From Allocoleopsis sp036703385 (lineage in GTDB: Bacteria; Cyanobacteriota; Cyanobacteriia; Cyanobacteriales; Coleofasciculaceae), in the NCBI RefSeq assembly GCF_036703385.1, contig NZ_DATNPA010000049.1, positions 1 through 35,103 on the forward strand: DNA of 35,103 nucleotides. The letters run 5' to 3'. The notes beneath the pieces are model-generated. The model was not told the origin of the DNA and searched no databases. It saw only the letters and a list, made by a program, of their open reading frames with translations. This document shows positions 34,285 to 35,103 of the stretch, piece after piece. How positions within the stretch are numbered: position 1 is the first letter of the stretch; every line of letters begins with the position of its first letter. Both the position numbers and the translations under genes were made by a program.

Positions 34285-35103
34285 TTAACGATACACACTG
34301 CGGATCAAAGCGATCGCACGAGGTCTTGCTAACTGATAACTTGGATTTAGCGAACGATTACGTTCCAGCAATGATTCAACGTTGGCATTGAGCCGACCAT
34401 TTAGGAGAAGATGGCACAATTTGTGATTACGCTCCAATGCTTTCGTGAGAATGATTTTTCCCCGTGTGGAAATACCAGTACTCTGAAGGTTGAGTTCGAC
34501 TAGAGTTGGATTGTGCATCAGGAAATGAGCGATTATTGCTGCGCCTGTATCTCCAATTGAGTTCGGTTGTCCCCCTAGAATTTTTGTGGAGGGGCTGTAA
34601 CCTAGATCGAGATGGCTTAAGCTGGAATGGTTTTGGAGCGATGCGACCAAAGCGCGACATCCCTTTGCCGTGATGCCATTGCTGGCAAGTCCTAACTCGC
34701 TCAACGTTTGATTTTCCTGCAATCCCTCAGCTAAAACCTCAACTCCAGCATCTCCAAGACAGTTGACGTTGAGAAACAAGCCATTAATGCTTGGATTGTG
34801 ACGTAGTAAGTCTGCAAGCCAATAAGTTTGGTCTGGATTGATTTGGTTGCCGCCCAAATACAAACGCTCAACCGTGCGATTTGTATGGATTAAAGCATCT
34901 AGGATAGCCGCCAGTCCATCCTCCCCCATTTGGGTAGAAACCAGGTCAAGGGTGCGGATAGTCCGGTTATGCCGTAACATTTGGGCGATATGGTACGCGC
35001 CTGCTGTACCAATCGGATTGCGCTTTAACCATAGTCCAGTCACCGATTGGTTATCTGTCAAAGCCCTTGCAAGAGACGCAACACCGATTTCTGAAATCGC
35101 ATT
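34285..35103 (-). CDS. Leucine-rich repeat protein (ribonuclease-inhibitor type), 5' end outside window
   Basis: The frame stays open from the stop at 34285 to the window edge (at least 272 residues); the TTG at 35061 is internal, because NAISEIGVASLARALTDN continues the repeat pattern upstream. Repeats of about 28 residues follow the RI-like LRR pattern (LxxLxLxxNxIGDxGAxxLAxxL), e.g. LYLGGNQINPDQT, LFLNVNCLGDAGVE, LGLASNGITAKG and LNLQSTGISTRG, giving a curved alpha/beta horseshoe. The C-terminus ends ARPRAIALIRSVYR. A protein-binding role is expected; partner unknown. Confidence 0.88.
   Translation of the reverse strand, partial: NAISEIGVASLARALTDNQSVTGLWLKRNPIGTAGAYHIAQMLRHNRTIRTLDLVSTQMGEDGLAAILDALIHTNRTVERLYLGGNQINPDQTYWLADLLRHNPSINGLFLNVNCLGDAGVEVLAEGLQENQTLSELGLASNGITAKGCRALVASLQNHSSLSHLDLGYSPSTKILGGQPNSIGDTGAAIIAHFLMHNPTLVELNLQSTGISTRGKIILTKALERNHKLCHLLLNGRLNANVESLLERNRSLNPSYQLARPRAIALIRSVYR

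Noticed and set aside
1..35103. CRISPR array, prophage or toxin-antitoxin system
   Set aside because: No regularly spaced direct repeats, phage structural genes or paired small genes with known toxin or antitoxin motifs were seen.

Overview
The window is cyanobacterial chromosome. The octamer GCGATCGC (HIP1) recurs in genes and spacers, and several families are cyanobacterial or nearly so (DUF4359, DUF3082, kinase-GUN4 fusions, N-lobe kinase/TPR proteins, an ethylene-receptor-like histidine kinase, pentapeptide proteins). Interspersed palindromes, a MITE-like element and an intact insertion sequence suggest a large-genome filamentous genus, but the species cannot be named from sequence alone. 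I found no CRISPR array, rRNA, prophage or classical defence island.

Layout. 1-2092: an intact IS1634-like element with 42-bp perfect terminal inverted repeats. 2130-4704 (minus): a PIG-V-like membrane mannosyltransferase and a membrane-anchored pentapeptide protein. 5289-6164: an RmlD-like sugar-nucleotide reductase, then tRNA-His(GUG) on the minus strand at 6499-6572. 6710-8505: DUF4359 protein plus Ser/Thr kinase-GUN4 fusion, probably one transcript. 8914-9648: manganese catalase, followed by a MITE-like element and a terminator. 10075-11774: sirB-cobA, overlapping by ATGA, for siroheme synthesis. 11939-13726: a protein with only a degenerate kinase N-lobe, one membrane helix and eleven TPRs. 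13824-14957 (minus): a COG0523/CobW GTPase with a His-rich loop, divergent from cysS (15276-16745).

16949-24362 is rich in signalling genes: a histidine kinase with a complete ethylene-binding residue set (minus), a pentapeptide protein, and a six-PAS histidine kinase. 24608-26062: rhomboid-family protein and glutathione S-transferase. 26167-30809: hemerythrin-domain protein, two paralogous DUF2993 proteins flanking a DUF1003 membrane protein, and a DUF2231 membrane protein. This group looks like a membrane or stress module and is my best candidate for an uncharacterised system, although no direct functional evidence is in the sequence. 31134-31951: secreted PPC-like protein and DUF3082 protein. 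32187-33584: tldD. 33801-34268: DUF1810 protein. 34285-35103 (minus): an LRR protein cut by the window edge.

Likely themes are redox and metal handling (Mn-catalase, hemerythrin, GST, siroheme, CobW), tetrapyrrole-linked signalling (GUN4 kinase, sirB/cobA) and multidomain sensory kinases. The order is that of ordinary accessory-rich cyanobacterial chromosome rather than one integrated island.
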